A stretch of 64,000 bases of DNA from Gautieria morchelliformis (Eukaryota; Basidiomycota; Agaricomycetes; Gomphales; Gomphaceae), in assembly GCA_015179125.1 (NCBI GenBank), contig WHVA01000226.1, forward strand, positions 107,152-171,151, in the 5' to 3' direction. Below, piece after piece: positions 34,965 through 44,713 of the stretch (positions are counted from its first letter, which is position 1; each line of letters begins with the position of its first letter). Below the pieces are notes generated by a model. The model was given only the letters and a program-made list of their open reading frames with translations, was not told where the DNA came from and did no database searches. The translations under genes and the position numbers were made by a program.

Positions 34965-35525
34965 TGTAAGGACCCGGCCTTTGGCCGGCTACTTACCGGT
35001 AGAACCTTCTTCCGAGCCCGAGCCTTGTGATATTCATGCCCGAGTACATATGATACTTATCCGTGCCCGAGCCCGATCCCGAGCTTGAACTCATATCCGA
35101 CCTTGATCCCATGCCCGTATCCCCTTAGTTACTGATTCCGCTCCATCACGCATCATTCGTATATTACCTCGCCCTGACCTCGGTCTCCTGACCTCGCCCT
35201 GACCTCCACTAATCCGTTCGCCCCTGACTTGCACCTCGTCCGTATATAACCCCCTTGTATGCATTCCTACTCCTCAGTCTGAAAAACAACTATCGTGTCC
35301 CTTCGATCCCTAGCTAGTTTCTACGCCTCGCCTCTTAAGCCAGAACCTCGCCTCTTATTCGTTTACCTCCGAAATTGGGACTCGTGCGTAGGGTCGGCGC
35401 AGCACATAAGCTGAAGCCAAGTCCCTCTCCGACTTCCCCATCCAAACCTCGCCCCGTAACCTCGGACCTTGCCTCGGGTTTCGTTCCCGACCTCGGTCAA
35501 CCTTACGACGGATCGTATCGTAACA
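34965..35525 (+). repeat. 5' LTR of the chromovirus (561 bp)
   Basis: TGTAAGGACC...GTAACA. Contains a TATA-like CCGTATATAACC near 35242, followed by TCCTACTCCTCAGTCTG, a plausible promoter. It opens with the palindrome GGCCTTTGGCC. Confidence 0.93.
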
Positions 35526-35568
35526 GTATTTTCAGACTGCTTACACCCTACGTATCCCTTTTTTCACG

Positions 35569-36801
35569 ATGTCCATGATAACTCGTTCTCGCACCCTTCG
35601 GGGTATCTCAGAACAGCGACGTTTCTCGGAAGCCCCCGATGATTCACCCCCGTCCCCGGGGATACCCCTCGCAGACCCCGCCGAGCCTAGTAACAAAGGC
35701 AAAGGTAGGGCTAACCTCGGTGACCCTCCAGGTGATCCAGGTGATGGCTCTAGAAGTTCTGACAACGATCGGGACCTCCCCAACCTTCCGCCCGAGGACC
35801 TCGGTGACCTCGAGGACAACGAGCTTATGCGTCGAGTGTTCATCAAACTCGCGAAACCTCGCGAATCCGAAGCACGAGCCAAGGTCAAGGAACCGGATAG
35901 TTATGACGGTACTGACCAAGCCAAGCTTCGCACTTTCTTCCTTCAATGTGTACTCAACTTCAGAGATCGCCCCACCGCGTTCAAGACTGGGGCCTCAAAG
36001 GTGCAGTATGCTATTTCTTACCTGTCCGGCTCGGCTCTGCAATATTTCGAGCCGGCGATCCTCGGCGAAGTCCAACCCGAGCCAGATTGGCTCGAGGACT
36101 GGGACAGCTTCAAGGCCGAGCTCGAGCTTAACTTCGGCCCATACGACAACGCGGCCCAAGCCGAGATTGACCTCGAGAAGATCGTTATGAAAGAGCACCA
36201 CAAGGCCGCGCGATTCTTTATCGATTTCGCCCGAGCTTCGACTCGGACTCAGTGGAACGACGCGGCCCTCCGACACTTTGCCTACAAGGGCTTGGCCAAA
36301 CGGATCAAGGACGACTTACTTCACTTCCCTCGATTCCGCAGCCTCGCCGAGCTTAGGAACTTCGCGCTGGAATGCGATAGCCGTTACTGGGAGCGAAAGG
36401 AATACGACGCCATGATCAATGGTCGTAGCTCCCAGCCTGCACGCACCACTAATCAGTCCAGTAGCAATGCCACTAACAACCACCAGTCTTCCAGTGGTTC
36501 CAATAACAATAAGAACCGCAACAAGACTAACAACAGCGGCAAGGGTTCCAACGACAACAACTCTTCGAACAACAAGAGCCAGCCCAACATTTCGAGCAAA
36601 CTCGGAAAGGATGGCAAACTGCTTCCCGAGGAGCGCCAACGCCGGGTCGACCAAGGACTTTGTCTGCTTTGCGGCACCAAAGGTCACGTCGTCAAGGACT
36701 GCCCGAAGAACAAGTCTACCAATAGTAGCGGTTCTAAAGGTCGGGCAACGAAGACCCCTAACGAGGGGACTTCAGCCTCCATTACGGAGGTGAAAAAATA
36801 G
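35569..36801 (+). CDS. Chromovirus gag
   Basis: 410 codons from ATG 35569. The capsid-type domain (about residues 100-260) has [46 protein letters not shown] and [21 protein letters not shown]. An Asn/Ser-rich linker and an intact CCHC knuckle ([14 protein letters not shown]) follow. No premature stop. It ends TAG right after an A6 run; pol is open in the -1 frame. Confidence 0.95.
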   Translation: MSMITRSRTLRGISEQRRFSEAPDDSPPSPGIPLADPAEPSNKGKGRANLGDPPGDPGDGSRSSDNDRDLPNLPPEDLGDLEDNELMRRVFIKLAKPRESEARAKVKEPDSYDGTDQAKLRTFFLQCVLNFRDRPTAFKTGASKVQYAISYLSGSALQYFEPAILGEVQPEPDWLEDWDSFKAELELNFGPYDNAAQAEIDLEKIVMKEHHKAARFFIDFARASTRTQWNDAALRHFAYKGLAKRIKDDLLHFPRFRSLAELRNFALECDSRYWERKEYDAMINGRSSQPARTTNQSSSNATNNHQSSSGSNNNKNRNKTNNSGKGSNDNNSSNNKSQPNISSKLGKDGKLLPEERQRRVDQGLCLLCGTKGHVVKDCPKNKSTNSSGSKGRATKTPNEGTSASITEVKK

Positions 36802-38522
36802 GTAGCAACCTCGGAACCACACGATCCGAGGATTGCGGTAACCTCACCCGTGTGCTCAGACTCAGCGCCGCTTCTCATTCATTGTCCAAAGATTCCCTTA
36901 ATGTAGATCTAACCTCGCCTTCGCTGCCCAACGTCGCTTTTGTTGCATTAGTTGACTGCGGGTCCTCAGACTGTTTTATTGAATCCAGATTTGTCCAGAA
37001 GTACTCCATGCCTGCTTATCCTGTCTCTCCTATACCCTTGAAACTATTTGACGGTAGTACTAACACTACCATTACCCAAGCTCTAGACCTCTGCATTTGC
37101 TTTCCGACCGGCGAACAACAATGGGTTACCTTCTACGTAACCTCGCTCGACTCAAGTTGCTCGATGGTACTTGGCCACAACTGGCTCACCCGCTACAATC
37201 CGTCGATTGACTGGGTATTGGGCAGTATTACTTTCAAGACCATCGACCTAACAACGACTCCAGCGACCCCGGCGACGTCAGCCCGCTCAGCTTCGGCTAC
37301 GACTTCGACCTCGCCTACGGCATCTTCGCCCCCGCCTCCGACCTCGCTTCAGAAGTTGCAAGCACCCCTCGTTTCCCTAATCAATGCACCCGCTTTCATG
37401 CGCGCATCTAGATTGGAAGGGTCCGAAGTGTTTCAGCTCAATTTGGCTTCGCCTGAGCTCCTCGCCAGAGGGGCAACATCGGGAGGAAGCTCTTCCGAGC
37501 TTCCTGAGAACGTTAAGAAACATGTTCCTGAAGTATATCACGAATTTGCAGATGTGTTCAGCAAAGCACGCGCTGACACTCTAGCTCCCCACCGACCTCA
37601 CGATATCAAAATCAACCTCGAAGAAGGGACCTCGCCACCTATCGGTCCCATCTACTCTCTCTCAGCTTCCGAACTCAAAGCACTACGCGAGTTCATCGAC
37701 GAGCATTTAAACATCGGTTTCATCCGACCTTCACGCTCGCCTCATGGTGCACCGGTATTGTTCGTTCGCAAAAAAGATGGCTCACTTCGGTTGTGTGTCG
37801 ACTTCCGAGGTTTGAACAAAATCTCAAAAAAGATCGGTATCCATTGCCATTGATTGCTGACTTACTTGATGCTCCAAAGAATGCTCGCATCTATACGAAA
37901 ATTGACCTTCGTCACGCTTACCACCTCGTACGGGTGGCCGAGGGTGACGAATGGAAGACCGCCTTCAGGACTCGCTATGGGTCTTCGAATGGTTGGTCAT
38001 GCCATTTGGTCTCACTAATGGCCCTGCTGCCTTCCAGAGATTCATGAACGAGGTTTCGCCGACCTTTTGGACGTTTGTGTGGTGGTATACTTGGATGACA
38101 TTCTAATCTACTCCAGTGACCCCTCCAAACATGTTGAACATGTCAAGGAAGTCTTGCGACGACTACGACTCAACAACCTCTTCGCCAAAGAAGACAAATG
38201 CGAGTTCCATCGCGACTCGGTTGAATTCCTCGGCTACATACTCTCTCCCGAGGGCCTCACTATGGCAGATGACAAGGTAAAGGTCATTCAAGACTGGCCT
38301 GAACCTCGCAAAGTTCGCGACATCCAATCCTTCCTCGGCTTCGCCAACTTCTACCGAGTTTCATTCACAACTACTCCGACATCACCATTCCTCTTACCCG
38401 ACTTACCCGCAAAGGTACCCCTTGGAATTTTCCGAGGATTGTCGACGGGCTTTCAACCTGTTGAAGAGGGCGTTCACTACCGCCCCTATCCTTACTCACT
38501 GGATTCCTGACCTTCCACTATC
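36802..38522 (+). pseudogene. Chromovirus pol: protease and reverse transcriptase, frameshifted
   Basis: Protease has [14 protein letters not shown] (DCG in place of the usual DSG/DTG) and [17 protein letters not shown]. The reverse transcriptase has [55 protein letters not shown] in a shifted frame, the catalytic YLDD ([12 protein letters not shown]) and FLGFANFYR. Six frame changes lie between about 37830 and 38520, each explained by one missing base (in A6, TTC, TTT, GTTT, TTTT and CCACTA contexts). Protease and the first RT third are intact. Confidence 0.9.
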
Positions 38523-40505
38523 GTAGAGACTGATGCTTCAGATTATGCCTTAGCGGCAATCTTATCACTACGAGCCTCGGAAGGCGAACTTCATCCTGTC
38601 GCTTTCCACTCCCGCACATTCACATCTACCGAGCTCAACTACGATGTTCACGACAAGGAGCTCCTCGCCATTTTTGAAGCCTTTCAACGCTGGCGACACT
38701 ACCTAGAGGGCTCAGGCGACCCGGTCGACATTATCACCGATCACAAGAACCTCGAATACTTTTCAACAACGAAGCTCTTGACCCGTCGACAAGCTCGGTG
38801 GTCAGAATACCTTTCCCAGTTCAACCTCGCCATACGCTTCCGACCTGGTTGCCTCGGAACGAAGCCTGACTCTCTCACTAGACGATGGGACGTCTACCTT
38901 AAAGAGGGGAATAGCGACTATGCCACCATAAACCCGCAGAACCTACGGCCAGTGTTTACTCAACACCAGCTGGCATCATCCCTTAGAGCTACTAACCTCG
39001 CTCCCATCGTACTCCGAGCCGCTTCGCTGCTTGATACCGAGCAGATCCGAGCTGACATACTAGCAAACCTCCCCTCGGACCCCATAGCCAAGTCGCACCT
39101 CGGCTTGGTTAATGACCCGAGGTGGACCACAGACCGCGAGGGCTTTCTCAAGCTTGACAACCGAACCTATGTTCCAGCGGCCCAAGACCTTCGACTTCGC
39201 ATCCTGCAATACAAGCACGATCACATTCTCTCAGGACACTTCGGGGTCAACAAGACCTTGGAGCTGATCCGACGAGACTATACTTGGCCAGGGATTACAT
39301 CCTTTGTCAAGGAGTATTGCAAGACGTGTACCACTTGTATGCGAAGCAAGCCGCAACGTCACAAACCCTATGGTCTCCTCAAACAACTTCCTGTTCCCGA
39401 GAAACCTTGGAATTCCATCTCTATGGATTTCATTGAGCAACTTCCCCCTTCATCCGAGTTCACCTCCATCCTAGTGATTGTTGACCGTTTCACTAAGCAA
39501 GTTATCTTCATTCCAACCACAGACAAGATAACCTCGCAAGAGCTCGCTCATCTCTTCATCCTTCATGTCTTTTCAAAGCATGGAGTCCCCTCGCACGTCA
39601 CCTCGGACAGGGGTCCCGAGTTCGTCTCGCATTTCTGGCGTTCCCTAGGGAAAGCCTTGGACATGCGGTTGCATTTCACCTCGGGATATCATCCCGAGGG
39701 TGACGGTCAGACCGAGCGTGCTAACCAAACCTTGGAACAGTACCTCAGGATCTATTGCAACTATCAGCAGTCCAATTGGGCTTCGCTCCTTCCCCTAGCC
39801 GAGTTCGCCTACAACAACGCGCCTAGCGCAACCACCGGCATCTCCCCATTCTTTGCAAATAAAGGTTACCATCCGAACCTCGCAGTTCACCCCGAGCGTG
39901 ACCTCGCCTCGGCACGAGCCCGAGACTTCGTGGTCCACCTGGACGAGCTTCACCAGGAACTTCGCCGCGCCATCCTCGAGGCTCAGAAAAACTACCAAGC
40001 CTCGGCCGATGTTCGTCGCAAACCCGCTCCTGATTTCCAAGTAGGATCCCTCGCCTTTGTCAAGGCACAGTACTTCCGAACAACTCGGCCTACCAAGAAG
40101 CTCGCCGAGAAGTTCTTGGGTCCTTTTGAGATCATTTCCCGAGCGGGTACTCACTCCTTCACCCTTCGACTTCCAGAACACATGCATTCGGTCCATCCAG
40201 TATTCCACGTATCTATGCTCGAACCAGCCTCGCCCAACACCATACCAAACCGAGTTCAGCCGCCTCCGCCCCCAGTCATTATCGACGGCGAACCCGAGTT
40301 CGAGGTTTCCGAAATCCTCGACTCGAAGATCGATAATAGACGCAAGAGCTGCAAATTACTCTATCTTGTTAGGTGGACTGGTTACGAAGGTACCGACGAA
40401 GAAACCTCGTGGATCCTCGCTTCCGAGCTTGATCATGCCTCGGAGCTGGTCACGGATTTCCACGACTCTTACCCGGGCAAGCCAGGTCCTTTGACTGCTC
40501 TATGA
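38523..40505 (+). CDS. Chromovirus pol: RNase H, integrase, chromodomain
   Basis: One uninterrupted frame. RNase H: VETDASDYALAAIL, ELNYDVHDKELLAIF, DIITDHKNLEYF. The integrase has the H2C2 finger (HDHILSGHFGVNKTLEL ... CKTCTTC), then the catalytic residues in MDFIEQLP, TSDRGPEFVSHFW and DGQTERANQTLEQ, and GPFEIISR and HPVFHVSMLEP. A chromodomain closes it: EFEVSEILDSKIDN, LYLVRWTGYEGTDEETSW. Chromodomains steer chromoviruses to marked chromatin. The stop is followed by an A15 run at about 40573. Confidence 0.95.
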   Translation, partial: VETDASDYALAAILSLRASEGELHPVAFHSRTFTSTELNYDVHDKELLAIFEAFQRWRHYLEGSGDPVDIITDHKNLEYFSTTKLLTRRQARWSEYLSQFNLAIRFRPGCLGTKPDSLTRRWDVYLKEGNSDYATINPQNLRPVFTQHQLASSLRATNLAPIVLRAASLLDTEQIRADILANLPSDPIAKSHLGLVNDPRWTTDREGFLKLDNRTYVPAAQDLRLRILQYKHDHILSGHFGVNKTLELIRRDYTWPGITSFVKEYCKTCTTCMRSKPQRHKPYGLLKQLPVPEKPWNSISMDFIEQLPPSSEFTSILVIVDRFTKQVIFIPTTDKITSQELAHLFILHVFSKHGVPSHVTSDRGPEFVSHFWRSLGKALDMRLHFTSGYHPEGDGQTERANQTLEQYLRIYCNYQQSNWASLLPLAEFAYNNAPSATTGISPFFANKGYHPNLAVHPERDLASARARDFVVHLDELHQELRRAILEAQKNYQASADVRRKPAPDFQVGSLAFVKAQYFRTTRPTKKLAEKFLGPFEIISRAGTHSFTLRLPEHMHSVHPVFHVSMLEPASPNTIPNRVQPPPPPVIIDGEPEFEVSEILDSKIDNRRKSCKLLYLVRWTGYEGTDEETSWILASELDHASELVTDFHDSYPGKPGPLTAL

Positions 40506-40638
40506 TCGTTTTCTTGTTAACCCCCATGACCCAGTAGTTAGATAACAAAATCCCCTCGCAATCGAACAACAACAAAAAAAAAAAAAAATCAATCAAAAAA
40601 CCAAGAAATATTCCATTTACTAGTTTACTCCAACATCC

Positions 40639-41770
40639 TCATATCCTCTCCCTCGCTCTCCTCGCTACCCTCGCCTGACTCCTCCTCATTACTGCTACTA
40701 CTTCGCTCCACCAGACCCCCATGTCCCCCATGATCTGCCAAGTCCCTGCTCCCTGCATCCGCTTCAAGTAATTCCTCCTCCTCCTTATCCTCATGAACTC
40801 CATATCCGCCCTGTTCATCCTGTCATTCGCAACCCTAAACTCCCCCAGCAACTCGCATACCCTCTCCCCAACCTCGCCAACTTTCTGTCCCACATCCCTC
40901 ATAGCCGCTATCAACTCCCTCATCTCCGCACTCCGCTCCGACCTTTTCACCTTCTTGTCTTTCTTCGCCCTCCGACCTTCCACCTCGGTTTCCTCCACCT
41001 CGGTTTCCTTCCCCTCACTCTGCCTCGCTCCCTCTGTCCCCTTCCCCTTCTCCTCGCTCATCCTCGCTTCCATCCTCTCCACCCTCGTCTTGAGATTCCG
41101 CTCGACCCAGTCGCTCGAGTCGTTGTCATCCTCAACCTCGTCCCGAACCTTGGCCCCTTTCCTCGGCCTCCTCGCTTCTTGCTCGCTGTACCCGCCTGAC
41201 CTTTCCCTGGGGTCGCCTTGCTGCGGCGACCTTGGGCGATGCTACAGCCCAAGGAACAGGTCCTGCACCACACGCAGGCACCCTGGTCGGCGAGGCCGAA
41301 GTCGAGACTAACGGCCCGAAGGCACGTATAGTCGCGCTCTTCGCAGCGCGCGCACCTCGCCTCGGCCTTGGTCGCGAGTTGCCACTCACGAGGTCCCCCG
41401 TCGGCGAGCTTGTACCCGTATAGGGACAAGTCGGTCAGGTGGTACGAGAATAACATTCGCTTGTACTACTCAAGTCAGCGAACAGCAAAAATGATACTAC
41501 TCAACGACTCACCTTTTTGCCATTCGGCCCTTCCTGCCACGGCTGCCGCATGTCGATGGCCCCCGTCTCATCAATTGGCAATGTGCTAACCTCGGGTCGA
41601 TCCTCGGGCATAACCTCACCTGAGGCTCCGTTCTCCTCAGACAGTAGTGTCTGGTCGAACACGTTGTTCACGCTGTGCTCGTCGACGGCTGAGCTGAAGA
41701 GGGCTTGAGGGCGCACCATATTAATTGGCAATGGGGTTCGCTGCCTCCTACCCACCCTTTTACCCAACCT
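40639..41770 (-). CDS. Antisense cysteine-rich ORF in the 3' part of the chromovirus
   Basis: Opposite to pol, between the integrase stop and the 3' LTR. An acidic exon (PQALFSSAVDEHSVNNVFD ... RQPWQEGPNGKK) ends at a good donor (GTGAGTCG) near 41512. After an intron ending TTGAG or TTGAGTAG comes YKRMLFSYHLTDLSLYGYKL and a cysteine cluster (CARCEERDYTC, CVWCRTCSLGC). A Lys/Arg-rich stretch follows and, in another frame, a charged helical tail (MRELIAAMRDVGQKVGEVGE). The CxxC...CxxCxxxxxC pattern suggests metal or nucleic-acid binding. One frameshift near 41150 is needed. Whether it is expressed is unknown. Confidence 0.5.
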
Positions 41771-41891
41771 CGGCTACGATTTAAGCTTCGCCTTTCCGGC
41801 TACTTAACATCGGGCCGGGATCTAGATTCGAGGATAGGCGAACTTTGTCCACATTACGGCCTCGAGGGTCTCGGCCATAAGGGGGGAATAC

Positions 41892-42409
41892 TGTAAGGAC
41901 CCGGCCTTTGGCCGGTTACTTACCGGTAGAACCTTCTTCCGAGCCCGAGCCTTGTGATATTCGTGCCCGAGTACATATGATACTTATCCGCGCCCGAGCC
42001 CGAGCCCGAGCTTGAACTCATATCCGACCTTGATCCCATGCCCGTATCCCCTTAGTTACTGATTCCGCTCCATCACGCATCATTCGTATATTACCTCGCC
42101 CTGACCTCGGTCTCCTGACCTCCACTAATCTGTTCGCCCCTTATGCATTCCTACTCCTCAGTCTGAAAATCAACTATCGTATCCCTTCGATCCCTAGCTA
42201 GTTTCTACGCCTCGCCTCTTAAACCAAAACTTTGCCTCTTATTCGTTTGCCTCCGAAGTTGGGACTCGTGCGTAGGGTCGGCGCAGCACATAAGCTGAAG
42301 CCAAGTCCCTCTCCGACTTCCCCATCCAAACCTTGCCCTGTAACCCCGGACCTTGCCTCAGGTTTCGTTCCCGACCTCGGCCAACCTTACGACGGATCGT
42401 ACCGTAACA
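41892..42409 (+). repeat. 3' LTR of the chromovirus (518 bp)
   Basis: Same sequence as the 5' LTR except for a few substitutions and two deletions of about 11 and 32 bp. The larger one removes the TATA-like region. Confidence 0.93.
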
Positions 42410-42489
42410 CATAAATGCTGATTGTAACACTCTAAACTATTGTATATAACATATATTTACAATAATTACATGTAACGTATTTTTTCAGG
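42410..42489 (+). repeat. Left terminal inverted repeat of the mariner element
   Basis: Starts CATAAATGCTGATTG and ends TTTTTTCAGG. It differs from the reversed right copy at two positions, both transitions. Confidence 0.95.
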
Positions 42490-42680
42490 CTTTCCTTGAC
42501 TTCATAAACCTGCTGGCGGCCATGCGGCACTTGTGACATCACGCGATGTAGCGCAATTAGGTCACGTGACCGCACAAAGCCTCGTACTGCAACGTGGCCT
42601 TGCCGCCTTCCTCTTACTTCCTGTTTTCCCCACCCATTGTTTCTCTGCTCAGCTTCTATCAGACCACATTTTTCTGTCTA

Positions 42681-44713
42681 ATGGCCCGTCAAAAGGGCAA
42701 AGTAACCACCAAACCACCCGGGGAGCCGCCCCCCAGCAAACCGAAAACCCGTGAGCGGGACATGGTAGATCCCTCACACATAGTCGAGGGACATCGATCC
42801 AGGACCCCTTCCAGTCGTTTACTCCAGTCAAGTGACGCAAAACCGGTCTCCAAGCCGGCGACCGGCTCAGAGACAGCGAGGATACCATCTAAGCCCCCTC
42901 CAGTTCGTCCCTCTACTGCTCCCAAGGCCGCGACCGCTGCTCCCAAGGCCCCTCCAGTTCGTCCCTCTACTGCTCCCAAGGCCGCGACCACTGCTCCCAA
43001 GGCCGCGACCGCTGCTCCCAAGGCCATGACCGCTGCCCCTGCCCCCGCGCCCGCCGCAACCGCTGCCCCTGTCCCCGCCCCTGCCCCTGCCCCCACCCCT
43101 GCCCCTGCCCCTGGCCCTGTTACTACTGCGGCACTCAGTACGATTCTAGAGGAACAGGAGTCCCAAATCGAAACTGATGCGGATGACGAGGATCTTTACG
43201 TGGACCACCCCTCAGTGAGCAGCGACGAAGATCTATTTTCAGGTCTCGAACCCTTGGACGTCGAACTCCGGGCTCCATCTGACCAGTCGTCAAAGGCTAG
43301 AGTGGCGAGAAAGGTTGGCAAAGGAGCAAGCAAGGCAGTAGTTGCCTTGCCTCACAGTATGTTTCTTATTCTCACTTTTTTTCTGCACACTAACAATTTA
43401 TATACAGCTATTGAGTTTAGTATCCCCTCCCGTTTCGGACTCAAACAGCTCATATGGCGTACACACCATGTCGAGCCGACAACGACCATAGCCGACCTGA
43501 AGGAGACCATTCACCTCATCCTTGGCCTGGATGCGATACCAGCCGTGAAGCGCCCTCCCCTTGTTACGCATATCAAACACGATCCGGCCAAGCTTTGTTT
43601 CGCTCTCGACACTGACGATGACTGGGAGGCCCTTAAGGATGAATGGAGGAAACGGGCAGCAAAACGGGGTGAAGATACCTGCATTGAGATTGTAACTGGT
43701 CCTAAAGTAAGTTTTTATTTTCTTTTGTTCTACTACAGCTAAATTTTTGATCGTTTTTTGACTTTCTGGAGGAGGCAGTTGCGGCACACGCTGCATCCTC
43801 TAAAGGAAAGGCCAAGGGCAAGGCCAAGCCTGCCGTTAACCCCTTTCTTCCGGACGACACAGCCATTGAGTCTGAGTCAGTGGCAAAGCTAGGTGCAGCT
43901 GATATGGCCAGGTCAGCGCGATTCCAGGAGGAACTCGGGAAGCTCAGGGAAGCCTGGTCCTGTGACCAGCACCCCAAGTCAATATGTATGGCGCGTGCAT
44001 TGAGGGGCCACCACAAGGTACTGAACTTCGAGGGCGAACTTTCCTGGGTATTAGAGCTTGTAAGGTTTTCTCTGATCTCTTTTTTATTTCATGTGCTAAC
44101 ATTTTAATAGATAGGTGGTACAAGCGGCGTGGACATCAACACCCCTCCCAAGATTGAGTATTTCAAGTTCTTCCACACCCAAGATGGCGGCAGTGCCCCA
44201 GTCCTTCGTTGAGGTGGCGCATGGCATTATAGCGAGCCACCCACTAGCATGCATCGTGACGCCGCTCCTCCTGTTATGCCTGCCGTTCCCCCCATCCACA
44301 TCAATTTCCCTGCCGACATCTTTCAGCATCTCCAGGCGTCTCACCACTCTCGTCCCAAACAGGGCAGCTCCCCATCACCCAGTGATCGTGTGGCAAGTCC
44401 GGACGACAATGCACCAGTGGACGACTCGCCTACCCCCACCATCGGGGAGTGGATCACGCACTTGGAGATGCAGCGCCTCGCGTACAAGAGGTGGGATTTT
44501 CTGCGACAGAAGTTTGCCAAGGAAGAGTCAATGGATATGCTCATTAGCAGCCTCGCGAGACTATCGCTTGCGAACTTGAAGGTTGGGTATAGTCTCAAGA
44601 TGGTTGATGCAGTGTTTATCTTGGAACAGCTTGAAGTGGCGGGGAAGCGGTATGGTTTTGCGGTAGGTGCTCAGGATGATGACAGGCAGAGGTCCAAGAA
44701 AGCCAGATATTAG
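42681..44713 (+). pseudogene. Passenger gene of the mariner element, unknown function
   Basis: ATG at 42681 (MARQKGKVTTKPPG). Exons about 42681-43356, 43408-43706, 43774-44059 and 44111-44713 have good splice sites. The N-terminus is basic and then low-complexity (TAAPKAAT and PAPAPAP repeats) and acidic. The middle carries IPSRFGLKQLIW, TTTIADLKETIHLILGL, LCFALDTDDDWEALK, KAKGKAKPAVNPFLPDD and YFKFFHTQDG. The C-terminal helical domain (IGEWITHLEMQRLAYKRWDF through VDAVFILEQLEVAGKRYGF) resembles a SAM-like fold by pattern only. One TGA at 44210-44212 interrupts exon 4 where arginine fits; otherwise the frame is open. I know no family for it. Confidence 0.65.

Larger units (their letters stand above)
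34965..42409 (+). mobile_element. Ty3/Gypsy chromovirus (about 7.4 kb)
   Basis: LTRs at 34965-35525 and 41892-42409 enclose gag, protease, reverse transcriptase, RNase H, integrase and a chromodomain, plus an antisense ORF before the 3' LTR. A polypurine tract (AAGGGGGGAATAC) abuts the 3' LTR. No target duplication is present (GGGGT left, CATAA right). The right LTR ends 2 bp from the TA of the mariner element's left end. Base use is C- and CTCG-rich, unlike the neighbours. Confidence 0.92.
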
